From positions 37,704 through 101,703 of the forward strand of contig JANDJZ010001760.1 in assembly GCA_027943245.1 (NCBI GenBank): 64,000 nt of DNA, given 5' to 3'. Shown here piece after piece: positions 43,630 to 52,043 of the stretch. Under the pieces are notes generated by a model, which had not been told where the DNA came from, searched no databases, and saw only the letters and a program-made list of their open reading frames with translations. Numbering within the stretch: the stretch's first letter is position 1; the number at the start of each line of letters is the position of its first letter. The DNA comes from Acanthamoeba sp. SK_2022b (lineage: Eukaryota > Discosea > Longamoebia > Acanthamoebidae). Both the position numbers and the translations under genes were made by a program.

Positions 43630-44575
43630 CCGTTGCAATCCCCTTCTTTCTCCGCCCGAAAATGAACAAATAATGCGCAATCGATTCGCGTTTTTCGCTT
43701 ATCCGCACGCAACATCAGGTTAATAAAATGCAACAGGTCACCCGAGTGATTATTTTCTCGCAGGCTAAACCGGCTGTCGGCTGCGTGAATTAACGACTAT
43801 TTATGGCTTTTATATGATAAATCGCGCCAAAGGCCGGGATGTTTAAATAAACGGCGGTTTAAGCGATTGCAGCAAATCTCGCCAATACCTGTTAGGTATC
43901 TGTTATTTATATGATGAATGGTTACGCATTTTTATCCGCTAACCACGTAAGTAATTTCCCTTCGTTATTAGCGGTGATTTTTAACAAAAAGCCATTAAAA
44001 ACAAATAGATGAATTGAATTTTACTTAAAAATACAATGTGATCTACGTCACTAAAACTGCTTAATCCGGGTTTTTCGCTAGATCCAAAACCACGCATAAA
44101 ATATATTGCTCGGCTTGCTGCTGAGCACAGCGCTTTATCCGGCTAATTATTGTACAAACCGCATAATCGCAGAAATCTTTATGAGAGCGTTCTCAGCACA
44201 AAATCTTACACAAATGTGCAACAAATGCGCGAAAAATCGATAAAAAAGCGGATAACTGCACATATTACGCATTTGAGAGCAGGATCACGGTTGTTTCTAC
44301 TGTAAATCGTTATCTTGCCGCCAACAAAAATCGACAGGCAAAGACCTGTCGGCAGCGATAACGACTTTTATCACCCGTGACGGTGAAAAGTCTTTAGTGA
44401 ATTACCCGGCGCTGTGCCTTGGTAATGAACGCAATAAACAACCAGGGGGACGCCAAAACATCCCCGCAAGCAACACCTGATTCTTACCGCAAGCGTTGCC
44501 TGAATAGGACGTTTGACGGTTTAACCTTAAGTTTTGCCTTTTAATTTTAAATTCGTGTTCACTTCGGAGATATTT
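43630..44575 (+). other. Long AT-rich leader/promoter region of sdaC
   Basis: No convincing gene was found in these 946 bases. They contain a CRP-like site (44037-44052) and a perfect hairpin CGACAGG/CCTGTCG at 44332-44351. A second small stem lies around 44366-44390. A 27-codon GTG-started frame (44397-44480) precedes sdaC but has no clear Shine-Dalgarno. The AT-richness of 43,650-44,280 suggests binding by Lrp or H-NS, known regulators of serine metabolism genes. Confidence 0.5.
44037..44052. promoter_or_regulatory. CRP site upstream of sdaC
   Basis: TGTGA-TCTACG-TCACT matches the CRP consensus TGTGA-N6-TCACA at nine of ten arm positions. E. coli sdaC-sdaB is CRP-activated. The site is more than 500 bases from the sdaC ATG, implying a long leader or a promoter near 44090. 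Confidence 0.65.
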
Positions 44576-45874
44576 ATGGACACTACACAGACCGGCACAA
44601 TTGCCTCTGCGGCCTCGGGCTCCAGCAGTACCTGGCGTAAAACGGATACCATGTGGATGTTGGGCCTGTACGGCACCGCCATCGGCGCAGGCGTCCTGTT
44701 CTTGCCAATCAACGCCGGTATCGGCGGTTTGATTCCTCTGATCATCATGGCCATCATCGCTTTCCCGATGACCTTCTTTGCCCACCGCGGCCTGTGCCGT
44801 TTCGTTCTGTCCGGCAAAAATCCCGGTGAAGACATCACCGCCGTGGTAGAAGAGCACTTCGGCATCACCGCCGGTAAACTGATTACCCTGCTGTACTTCT
44901 TCGCCATCTACCCGATTCTGCTGGTTTACAGCGTGGCGATCACCAACACCGTCGACAGCTTCATCACCCACCAGTTGGGCATGACATCGCCACCGCGCGC
45001 CATCCTGTCGCTGATCCTGATCGTCGGCCTGATGACCATCGTGCGCTTCGGTGAGCAGGCCATCGTGAAAACCATGAGCATCCTGGTCTTCCCGTTCGTC
45101 GCGGTGCTGATGCTGCTGGCGGTGTATCTGATCCCTAACTGGACCGGCGCCATCTTCGAAAACGTGTCGCTGTCCGGCAGCGGTACCGGCATGGGCCACG
45201 GCCTGATCATGACGCTGTGGCTGGCGATCCCGGTAATGGTGTTCTCCTTCAACCACTCGCCGATCATCTCCGCCTTCGCCGTCGCCAAACGCGAAGAGTA
45301 CGGCGCAGACGCCGAGAAAAAATGCTCCCGCATTCTGGCTTATGCACACATCATGATGGTGCTGACCGTGATGTTCTTCGTGTTCAGCTGCGTGCTGAGC
45401 CTGACGCCGGAAAACCTGGCGGAAGCCAAGGCGCAGAACATCTCGATTCTGTCTTACCTGGCTAACCACTTTAACAACCCGATGATCGCGTACATCGCGC
45501 CGGTTATCGCCTTCGTCGCCATCACCAAATCGTTCCTGGGCCACTACCTGGGCGCCCGTGAAGGCTTCAACGGCCTGGTTGCCAAGTCGATGAAGAGCCG
45601 CGGCAAAACCGTCAGCACCGCCAAGCTGAACCGCATGACCGCAATCTTCATGCTGGTGACCACCTGGATCGTCGCCACCCTGAACCCAAGCATCCTGGGC
45701 ATGATCGAAACCCTGGGCGGCCCAATCATCGCCATGCTGCTGTTCCTGATGCCGATGTACGCCATCCGTAAAGTGCCTGCCATGCGCAAGTACAGCGGCC
45801 ACATCAGCAACGTGTTCGTGGTTGTGATGGGTCTGATCGCCATCTCTGCTATCGTGTTCAGCCTGCTCGGCTAA
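44576..45874 (+). CDS. sdaC: Serine:H+ symporter SdaC
   Basis: A 432-residue inner-membrane transporter of the HAAAP family with about eleven helices. It begins [11 protein letters not shown] and has the conserved [58 protein letters not shown] and [15 protein letters not shown] blocks, very close to E. coli SdaC. It imports L-serine for the dehydratase encoded next. The frame is open to 44534, but the ATG at 44576 aligns with the family start. Expected control is by CRP and Lrp. Confidence 0.97.
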   Translation: MDTTQTGTIASAASGSSSTWRKTDTMWMLGLYGTAIGAGVLFLPINAGIGGLIPLIIMAIIAFPMTFFAHRGLCRFVLSGKNPGEDITAVVEEHFGITAGKLITLLYFFAIYPILLVYSVAITNTVDSFITHQLGMTSPPRAILSLILIVGLMTIVRFGEQAIVKTMSILVFPFVAVLMLLAVYLIPNWTGAIFENVSLSGSGTGMGHGLIMTLWLAIPVMVFSFNHSPIISAFAVAKREEYGADAEKKCSRILAYAHIMMVLTVMFFVFSCVLSLTPENLAEAKAQNISILSYLANHFNNPMIAYIAPVIAFVAITKSFLGHYLGAREGFNGLVAKSMKSRGKTVSTAKLNRMTAIFMLVTTWIVATLNPSILGMIETLGGPIIAMLLFLMPMYAIRKVPAMRKYSGHISNVFVVVMGLIAISAIVFSLLG

Positions 45875-45882
45875 TCACGTCC

Positions 45883-45906
45883 GGCCGGCGCCGCTGCGCG
45901 CCGGCC
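45883..45906 (+). terminator. Hairpin between sdaC and sdaB
   Basis: GGCCGGCGC (45883-45891) pairs with GCGCCGGCC (45898-45906) around CGCTGC. It has no T-run and probably tunes the ratio or stability of sdaC and sdaB messages. Confidence 0.5.
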
Positions 45907-45966
45907 CTCCCGCACTCCCCCATTTCCCGTATTCACCGCCTGAAACCTGAAGAAGGAGGCGAGACC

Positions 45967-47334
45967 ATGGTCAGCGTTTTCGATATTTTCAAAATTGGCA
46001 TCGGCCCATCCAGTTCCCACACCGTTGGCCCAATGAAAGCCGGCAAACAGTTCGTCGACGATCTGATCGCCCACCAGCAGCTGCAGGACACCACCCGCGT
46101 GGTGGTCGACGTGTACGGTTCGCTGTCGTTGACCGGTAAAGGCCACCACACCGATATCGCCATCATCATGGGCCTGGCCGGCAACCTGCCGCACGACGTG
46201 GACATCGACAGCATTCCGGGCTTTATCCGCGACGTCGAACAGCGCGGCCGCCTGCCGCTGGCCAACGGCCATCACGAGGTGGATTTCCCGCTGCACGGCG
46301 GCATGAACTTCCACAGCGACAACCTGCCGCTGCACGAAAACGGCATGCGCATCCGCGCCTTCGCCGGTGAACGCCTGCTGCACAGCAAAACCTATTACTC
46401 GATCGGTGGCGGTTTCATCGTCGACGAAGAGCACTTCGGTCAGTCCGCCGAGGGCGCCACGCCGGTGCCCTACCCGTTCAAATCGGCGCACGATCTGCAG
46501 CAGCATTGCAAAGACACTGGGCTGTCGTTGTCCGGCCTGGTGATGCAGAACGAGCTGGCGCTGCGCAGCAAGGCGGATATCGACGCGCACTTCGCCGACG
46601 TCTGGCAGGTGATGAGCGCCGGTATCGAACGCGGCATCAACACCGAAGGCTTGCTGCCCGGCCCGATGAAAGTGCCGCGCCGCGCCGCCGCGCTGCGCCG
46701 CATTCTGGTGACCGGCGATAAGAACAATATCGACCCGATGAACGTGGTCGATTGGATCAACATGTTCGCACTGGCGGTCAACGAAGAGAACGCCGCCGGT
46801 GGCCGCGTGGTCACCGCGCCGACCAACGGCGCCTGCGGCATCATACCTGCGGTGCTGGCTTACTACGACAAGTTCATCCGTCCGGTAAACGCCAATTCCT
46901 ACACCCGCTACTTCCTGGCGTCCGGGGTGATTGGCGCGCTGTACAAGATGAACGCCTCGATCTCCGGCGCCGAAGTGGGTTGTCAGGGGGAAGTGGGCGT
47001 AGCCTGCTCGATGGCGGCGGCCGGGTTGACCGAGCTGCTGGGCGGCAGCCCGGCGCAGGTGTGCATCGCGGCGGAGATCGCCATGGAGCACCATTTGGGG
47101 CTGACCTGCGATCCGCTCGCCGGCCAGGTTCAGGTGCCCTGCATCGAACGCAACGCCATTTCCGCCGTCAAGGCGGTCAACGCCGCGCGCATGGCGATGC
47201 GCCGCACCAGCGAACCGCGAGTTTGTCTGGATAAGGTGATCGAAACCATGTACGAAACCGGCAAAGACATGAACGCCAAATACCGCGAAACCTCCCAGGG
47301 CGGGCTGGCGATCAAGGTCGTGGCCTGCAATTGA
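45967..47334 (+). CDS. sdaB: L-serine dehydratase (L-serine deaminase) SdaB
   Basis: A 455-residue iron-sulfur enzyme converting L-serine to pyruvate and ammonia. The N-terminal domain starts [20 protein letters not shown] with GPMKAGKQF. The C-terminal catalytic domain has the [4Fe-4S] cysteines in [19 protein letters not shown] and LTCDPLAG. It has the SdaB length and follows sdaC, as in E. coli. RBS AAGGAGG is strong. Together they import and deaminate serine as a carbon source. Confidence 0.96.
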   Translation: MVSVFDIFKIGIGPSSSHTVGPMKAGKQFVDDLIAHQQLQDTTRVVVDVYGSLSLTGKGHHTDIAIIMGLAGNLPHDVDIDSIPGFIRDVEQRGRLPLANGHHEVDFPLHGGMNFHSDNLPLHENGMRIRAFAGERLLHSKTYYSIGGGFIVDEEHFGQSAEGATPVPYPFKSAHDLQQHCKDTGLSLSGLVMQNELALRSKADIDAHFADVWQVMSAGIERGINTEGLLPGPMKVPRRAAALRRILVTGDKNNIDPMNVVDWINMFALAVNEENAAGGRVVTAPTNGACGIIPAVLAYYDKFIRPVNANSYTRYFLASGVIGALYKMNASISGAEVGCQGEVGVACSMAAAGLTELLGGSPAQVCIAAEIAMEHHLGLTCDPLAGQVQVPCIERNAISAVKAVNAARMAMRRTSEPRVCLDKVIETMYETGKDMNAKYRETSQGGLAIKVVACN

Positions 47335-47355
47335 CCGCCACGGCGAATCACTAAA

Positions 47356-47389
47356 GGCGCCGGCCGTTCCGATCTGGCCGGCGCCGTTT
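47356..47389 (+). terminator. Terminator after sdaB
   Basis: GGCGCCGGCC (47356-47365) pairs with GGCCGGCGCC (47376-47385) around a ten-base loop, then GTTTC. It also faces the end of the convergent LuxR gene. Confidence 0.6.
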
Positions 47390-48054
47390 CAATGCCGCTC
47401 TTTCCCTGCCGCAACGCCCGGCTGAATGCCGGCTCGCCCCCCCACGGCGCCGGGACGGGCGCTGTGCCGCAGCCAACCGTAAAGTTCGGCATTACGCCGG
47501 AATCCCATCTTGCGCATAACGCTCATCTTGTGATTGCTGACGGTTTTCACGCTGATGTCCAGCATCCGCGCAATTTGCGTCACCCCCATCTCCCGCGTCA
47601 TGCAGCGCATGATCTCCTGTTCCCGCAGCGTCAGGCCTCGGTGCTGACATACGCAGTTCATGCCACAACCCGGCCTACCCGGCCATTTGCTGCGCCGCTC
47701 CAGTTCGGCGCTCACCTGATACAATGCCGATACCAGCGGCGTATCGTGGTAAATGACGCCGGCCTCCAGCGAGCATCGGGTGCCGACGGTGCGTTTATGC
47801 CGCCCCTCCGGCGTTCGCAACGAGAAATACAGCGTTTTGCGCCCTGCGGCCTGCGCCTCAAAGAAGTGACAAAAGCAGCTTTGCACGCCAGGAGGAAAAT
47901 AGCAGAACACCAGATCGGCTTCGTGAACCTGCTGCGTATCCAGTAACAGCGTGCGCTTGCCGTAAGTGCTGAAATGCAGCGCCAGGGCCTCCTGCCAACC
48001 GGCGCTGAAGTAACGGTTTTCATCAAATAGCGCGATTTTTATCATGGTGTTCAT
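47389..48054 (-). CDS. LuxR/FixJ-type regulator at the end of the fimbrial operon
   Basis: A 221-residue regulator. The C-terminal GerE helix-turn-helix spans about residues 141-197 (LTLREQEIMRCMTREMGVTQ, IARMLDISVKTVSNHK). The N-terminus resembles a degenerate receiver (MIKIALFDENRYFSAGWQEA) like RcsA/BglJ-type proteins and lacks a clear phosphoacceptor. Eight cysteines include a CxC at 60-62 and GCGMNCVC at 129-136. Its ATG overlaps the FKBP gene stop by four bases, so it is made from the fimbrial transcript and may regulate fimbriae or motility. Confidence 0.75.
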   Translation of the reverse strand: MNTMIKIALFDENRYFSAGWQEALALHFSTYGKRTLLLDTQQVHEADLVFCYFPPGVQSCFCHFFEAQAAGRKTLYFSLRTPEGRHKRTVGTRCSLEAGVIYHDTPLVSALYQVSAELERRSKWPGRPGCGMNCVCQHRGLTLREQEIMRCMTREMGVTQIARMLDISVKTVSNHKMSVMRKMGFRRNAELYGWLRHSARPGAVGGRAGIQPGVAAGKERH

Positions 48055-49439
48055 CCCTGCCCTCCCGCCGTTCCGGCTTCCCGTTTAACCGCCTGGGCCC
48101 CCTTTGTCGGAGCCTGACTGTTGTCGATGCGTAATTCATAAATCATGGTGGCGTTAGGTGGCACTTTCGGCGGGTAGCCGGTTTCGCCGTAGGCCAGCGC
48201 CGGCGGCACGACCATCGTCAGCGAACCGTGGTTATGCAGATGGCCTATCGCCTCCCTGAACAGCGGCGGATACTCGGACAGCGGTTGCGACAGCACCTTG
48301 CCGCTCAGCTCCATATCCTGGATCACCGTGCCGTCGGTCAATTTCTCCTTCACGACCACATCGACCACCGCCGTTGGCGCCAGCGCGCCCTCTCCGGCGT
48401 AATCCACCCGATACCAAAAGCCCATCGCCGATTGTTTTACGCCCTTTTGTTGACTGAACTGCGCCAGATAATCTTCATCACGCCGCCGCTGTTCGTTAAC
48501 GCGTTTCTCACGCGCGGCCATGGCGGCGGCATCCGCCTGCGCCGTCAGCGTATTCAGTTCATCCGGCGGCAGCTGCAAACGCCCCGACACGCTATCGATG
48601 ATGCCCGCCAACAGGCTGTCGCGGTCCACCGGTACGCCCCAGCTTTGACGCTCCGTCACTACCCCCTGAATATCCCGCCCCAGCGCACTGCCCGCCGCAT
48701 AGGACAAACGCTTGCGTTCATCCTTCAACTGCTCCGGCGTCACCTCCCATTGCAGCCGCTTATGCAGCGCCAACAGCGCTTCGCGCGTCTGCTGGGTCAC
48801 TTTCTGCTCATCGGCCCGTTTCTGCTCACTCGCCTCCAACGCGGTACGCAGAGCGTGCAGTTCCTCCTGGTGCTCGCGCTGGCGTTGTGCAAGCGTCTGT
48901 GCCGATGCCTGCGCGGCGGACTCCAGCTCGGTGACGCGCCGTTCGGCCTGCATCGCCGTCGCTTTGGTTTTGGCGGTTTCCTGCGTCGCCTGCCGCAGCA
49001 GCGCCTCGGCGCGCTGCGCATCGGGCGAGCCGCGCCAGGCGGTGCCCAGCCCGGCGATCCACTGCTGCAGCGTTGACGAATCGGGCAACGTCGCGACGGG
49101 TGGTGCCGCTTTCTCCGCCCGCAGCGCGGCGAGTTCCTGGCGCAACACCGTCAGTTCCATTCGCTGGCGCGCCAGCTGTTGGTCACGCGCCAATAATTCC
49201 TGGCTCAGCGTAAAAGCTTTGGCCGGGGAACCAGGCTGGTGGGTATCCGACGGACGCTTTGCCGGCTCACGCTTTTTTTGCCCCGCCCCGCGGTCGGCGG
49301 GTGCCGCGTTTTCGCTCTTCGGCGCGGTGTTCTGCCGTTGATACTGCTCGGCAAACTGCAGCAGCGCCGGCACACCGTCGTCCGCCTGCGCGACGCCGGT
49401 GAACAGCAGAGCCGCACAGCCCAGCAGGCGCAGCCTCAT
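48051..49439 (-). CDS. Periplasmic coiled-coil FKBP-type peptidyl-prolyl isomerase
   Basis: A 462-residue exported protein. The signal peptide ends at TGVAQA (about residue 19). Residues 20-75 are a polar linker rich in Lys, Pro and Ala, and 80-235 form a long coiled coil rich in Gln, Ala, Arg and Glu. An FKBP_N dimerisation region (LSYAAGSALGRDIQG) lies at about 245-335, and an FKBP domain (WYRVDYAGEGALA, VLSQPLSEYPPLFREAI, PALAYGETGYPP) at about 345-440. It resembles FkpA with an extra coiled-coil arm. It lies within the fimbrial operon, overlapping both neighbours by four bases, and probably assists pilus-protein folding. Confidence 0.8.
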   Translation of the reverse strand: MRLRLLGCAALLFTGVAQADDGVPALLQFAEQYQRQNTAPKSENAAPADRGAGQKKREPAKRPSDTHQPGSPAKAFTLSQELLARDQQLARQRMELTVLRQELAALRAEKAAPPVATLPDSSTLQQWIAGLGTAWRGSPDAQRAEALLRQATQETAKTKATAMQAERRVTELESAAQASAQTLAQRQREHQEELHALRTALEASEQKRADEQKVTQQTREALLALHKRLQWEVTPEQLKDERKRLSYAAGSALGRDIQGVVTERQSWGVPVDRDSLLAGIIDSVSGRLQLPPDELNTLTAQADAAAMAAREKRVNEQRRRDEDYLAQFSQQKGVKQSAMGFWYRVDYAGEGALAPTAVVDVVVKEKLTDGTVIQDMELSGKVLSQPLSEYPPLFREAIGHLHNHGSLTMVVPPALAYGETGYPPKVPPNATMIYELRIDNSQAPTKGAQAVKREAGTAGGQG

Positions 49440-49858
49440 TTAACCTGCTCCCCGCGATCCGCCAAGCCGGTCAACACCGCCTGATTCACCCCGGCGCACA
49501 GATAGTTGACCTTGTAGCGATACAGCGCATCCACCGTCTCCTGCGTGTCGCCGTTTACCCGGGCGCGCAGGTTGGCGTACTGCGAAGCGCCGCTCATCAG
49601 GCTGTCGAAGGCCTGTTTATAGCGCTGATACTGTTTCTCGTCGATCGTGCGCAATGCACCCAGTTGCTCCTGGCACTGCTGCAGCTGCTCGGCCTCACGT
49701 TGCTTGCGCAAAGCCTCTTCTGACGGAGCCTGCACAGCCTGATTTTTGGTGTTCACAGCCGGCTTGCCCGACTTTTGGTTTTGACAGGCGGCGGCGCTCA
49801 ACGCCAACAGGCACAGCAGGCCCATGCGCAGGGCGCGATTGAGGGGCTTTATCATCAT
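49436..49858 (-). CDS. Small lipoprotein of the fimbrial operon
   Basis: A 140-residue lipoprotein with signal peptide and lipobox SAAAC (Cys25). The mature part is helical, with QREAEQLQQCQEQLGALRTI and YKQAFDSLMSGASQY, and has cysteines in QQCQE and YLCAG. No family was recognised. It overlaps the FKBP gene by four bases and lies 24 bases after a minor pilin, so it is probably an envelope accessory factor for fimbrial assembly or a sensor for the downstream regulator. Confidence 0.6.
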   Translation of the reverse strand: MMIKPLNRALRMGLLCLLALSAAACQNQKSGKPAVNTKNQAVQAPSEEALRKQREAEQLQQCQEQLGALRTIDEKQYQRYKQAFDSLMSGASQYANLRARVNGDTQETVDALYRYKVNYLCAGVNQAVLTGLADRGEQVK

Positions 49859-49882
49859 TGCGTTTTTTGTCCTTGTAGACGC

Positions 49883-50437
49883 TTATTCGTATTCCAACGT
49901 AAAAGTGGCCACCGCGCTGAAGGTGCCGCGGCCGATGGACTTCGATTGGATGGCCTCCGGCTCCCCCTGCACATAGGCCTGCAGCGTGAGCGTGGTGTTA
50001 CCGGCATTCAGGCGGAATTTATCGCTGGCGCGATTGAGCGGCAGCGCCTTGCCGGTGCTGTCCTCCAGCCCGATGCCGATCCCCGAGGCCAGGCTGCCGG
50101 CATCCAGCGCCAACAGGCCGGGCAGCTTAGCGTTCTCGGTGCCGGTAAACGTGATGGCCACCGTATTGCCCAGGCTGAGATCGCACTCGGTCAGGTGCAA
50201 CGCGAAGCTTTGGCTATGGGTGCGGGTGTTCAGATACAGGTATTTGTCGACGATGGTGCCGAAATCCAGTTGGATATCCTCATCTCCCGGCTGAATGACG
50301 CACGGCTCGGCTACCAGCGTACCGTGAAAGCGCATGTTTTCCGCCGCAGTCGCCGGCGGCGCCATCATGCCGGCCGCCATGACCATGCCTGCCCCCAACA
50401 GCGCGCTCCGGCGCCGGTTCGTCTCTGTCGCGCGCAT
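49883..50437 (-). CDS. Fimbrial minor pilin (tip/adaptor-type)
   Basis: A 184-residue exported pilin: signal peptide through ATA (about residue 31), then AENMRFHGTLVAEPCVIQPG with the first conserved cysteine, the second in LTECDLS, and the C-terminal donor-strand beta-zipper GTFSAVATFTLEYE ending in the conserved penultimate tyrosine. The start at 50437 follows GGGAG by seven bases. One of two minor subunits after the chaperone gene. Confidence 0.85.
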   Translation of the reverse strand: MRATETNRRRSALLGAGMVMAAGMMAPPATAAENMRFHGTLVAEPCVIQPGDEDIQLDFGTIVDKYLYLNTRTHSQSFALHLTECDLSLGNTVAITFTGTENAKLPGLLALDAGSLASGIGIGLEDSTGKALPLNRASDKFRLNAGNTTLTLQAYVQGEPEAIQSKSIGRGTFSAVATFTLEYE

Positions 50438-50487
50438 GTCGCCACTCCCTTTGGTTGTGCTTGCGCCTGTCCGACGCAAGCGGCGTA

Positions 50488-51144
50488 TTAGTCGTAATAA
50501 AGGCGGAAATCGATCGCCGCACGGTAGGCGCCGGCGCTCAGCGTCGCCGGGGTTCGCACCGGCGTCACCGTATACGTCAGGGTGTTTTGCCCCGGCGTCA
50601 GCAAGATCGGTTTGTTACGCGCGCCGAGGCGCACCGGCAGGCCGCTGGCATCCGCCAACTGCAGCCCCAAGCCGGTGACGCCGGCCACCCTGACCAAACC
50701 CGGCGCGTCGTCATCCGCAGGCGCGGCAAACGCCACGGACACCGCAGGTTGACTGCCGCTCCAGGCCAGAACCCCGGTCCAGGCGTCGCGGTTGCTCGCC
50801 GGCGCCCGCAGACAGTCTTTCAGCGTCAGCTCGAACGCCACCGGCGTGCCGCGATCGCCCGGGCGCTGGAAGTGCGCCGTCCCCGTCTCCCCCAGCCACA
50901 CTTCCTGACGAGCGGTGGTCATTTCCAGACTGCAGGCGCTTTCCGTCAACGCGCCGTAGACGTGGAGCGTGCCGTTCGCGCCCTCCACGTCCCAGTTGTC
51001 CACCGCGCGGGCCGGCGGCATCAGCATCAGCATCGTGCCTGCCGTCAGCGGTACCATCAGCGCGGCCAACACCGTCAGGCCGATAGTGCGTCGCTGATGA
51101 CGTTCATAGGCCTTTCCCAACAGCATGGGGATCTTTCGTTGCAT
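50488..51144 (-). CDS. Fimbrial minor pilin
   Basis: A 218-residue pilin with a long cationic N-region then signal (TVLAALMVPLTAG..PPARA). Mature portion starts VDNWDVEGANGTLHVYG, with cysteines in SACSLEM and KDCLRAP, and ends YRAAIDFRLYYD with the penultimate tyrosine motif. Its longer middle region (LAWSGSQPAVSVAFAAPADD) distinguishes it from the other minor pilin. An inverted repeat, GCTTGCG/CGCAAGC (50459-50481), lies right after its stop. Confidence 0.82.
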   Translation of the reverse strand: MQRKIPMLLGKAYERHQRRTIGLTVLAALMVPLTAGTMLMLMPPARAVDNWDVEGANGTLHVYGALTESACSLEMTTARQEVWLGETGTAHFQRPGDRGTPVAFELTLKDCLRAPASNRDAWTGVLAWSGSQPAVSVAFAAPADDDAPGLVRVAGVTGLGLQLADASGLPVRLGARNKPILLTPGQNTLTYTVTPVRTPATLSAGAYRAAIDFRLYYD

Positions 51145-51197
51145 GATTCGTTCACTCCGCTGTATTCACTCTGTCTTCCCTGCTTGCGCGCGGATCG

Positions 51198-51962
51198 TCA
51201 TTTGGCGACCGGCACGACCTGGCAGGCATTGCCGGCGCAGCGGAAGTTCAACTGCGGCCGCCCACCGTAATCGTTGATGTATGCCAGCGACGGGCCGTTG
51301 CCGAGGCTCGCGGCGGAGACGTTCAGCGGGGCACTGGCCTTCGGCGCCACCATCAGCGGTTCAAAGCCCGCCGCCCCTTTTCCGCCCTTGCCGGCGCTCG
51401 CCTCAACGATCGTCACGTAATAAGGGGTCGGGTTGTTCACCACGTACTTGTCGCCCTGCCGGGTCAGCGTCAGCTGCTCCTGCCACGGTGCGGCGTTCTT
51501 TTTCGGGGCGAGCGCCGCCGGGCGATAAAACATTTTGATGCGCGTCTGCAGCGCTATCTGCAGCGTGTTCGGCTTATTGCTGCGCGGCGGGATCTCGCGC
51601 AGGTTGAAGTAATACAGCGTCTCCCTGTCCTGCGGCAGCTGACGCGCGGCCGGCAGCGACTGGATCTTCACCTGGCTCGGTTTGCCCGGCTCCACCCGTT
51701 GCACCGGCGGCAGCACAGTGAAAGGGCTTTGGATTTTGTTGCCGCGATCGTCTTCGATCCATCCCTGCGCCAGATACGGCAACTGTTTGTTCTGGTTACT
51801 GATGTTGAGACTGACCGTTTTCAGGTCGCCGTCGAAAATCACGCGCGTGCGATCCAGCGCGATAGCCGCATGAGCGGGCAGGCTGACCGCGCCGATCGTC
51901 AACGCGGCGGCGAGCGGGCCCACAAGGAAAACGGTCTTTCTGGTCATAGTCAGATTCATCAT
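51198..51962 (-). CDS. Periplasmic fimbrial chaperone (PapD/FimC family)
   Basis: A 254-residue chaperone with signal ending LPAHA, then AIALDRTRVIFDGDLKTVSL, the typical G1-strand start with the conserved Arg (TRVIF). The chaperone signature is YFNLREIPP, followed by LQIALQTRIKMFYRPAAL with the subunit-anchoring lysine. A C-terminal disulfide (FRCAGNACQVV) is of a type common in FimC relatives. It lies between usher and minor pilins and prevents premature pilin aggregation. Confidence 0.93.
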   Translation of the reverse strand: MMNLTMTRKTVFLVGPLAAALTIGAVSLPAHAAIALDRTRVIFDGDLKTVSLNISNQNKQLPYLAQGWIEDDRGNKIQSPFTVLPPVQRVEPGKPSQVKIQSLPAARQLPQDRETLYYFNLREIPPRSNKPNTLQIALQTRIKMFYRPAALAPKKNAAPWQEQLTLTRQGDKYVVNNPTPYYVTIVEASAGKGGKGAAGFEPLMVAPKASAPLNVSAASLGNGPSLAYINDYGGRPQLNFRCAGNACQVVPVAK

Positions 51963-51994
51963 GTCTTCACGGTTCCAGTCGGCCGGAAGCGGAC

Positions 51995-52030
51995 GAGCCC
52001 GCTCCGGCGGTTTAGCGGCGGAGCGGGCTC
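51995..52030 (-). terminator. Hairpin between usher and chaperone genes
   Basis: GAGCCCGCTCC (51995-52005) pairs perfectly with GGAGCGGGCTC (52020-52030), 14 bases after the usher stop on the minus strand. An 11-pair stem without a T-run could attenuate or stabilise the message. Confidence 0.5.
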
Positions 52031-52043
52031 CGCCGGGTGTATG

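Noticed and set aside
44397..44480. 27-codon GTG-started frame before sdaC, as a leader peptide gene
   Set aside because: No clear Shine-Dalgarno and no run of serine or regulatory codons. Kept only as a note in the intergenic entry.
44402..45802. 466-codon frame antisense to sdaC
   Set aside because: Antisense to a conserved transporter and rich in His, Asp and Gln; no domain seen.
48051..49439. FKBP protein as a lipoprotein (LLGC at residues 5-8)
   Set aside because: The cysteine lies inside the hydrophobic core of the signal peptide, too close to the N-terminus for a lipobox; a normal signal peptidase I site (VAQA) follows.
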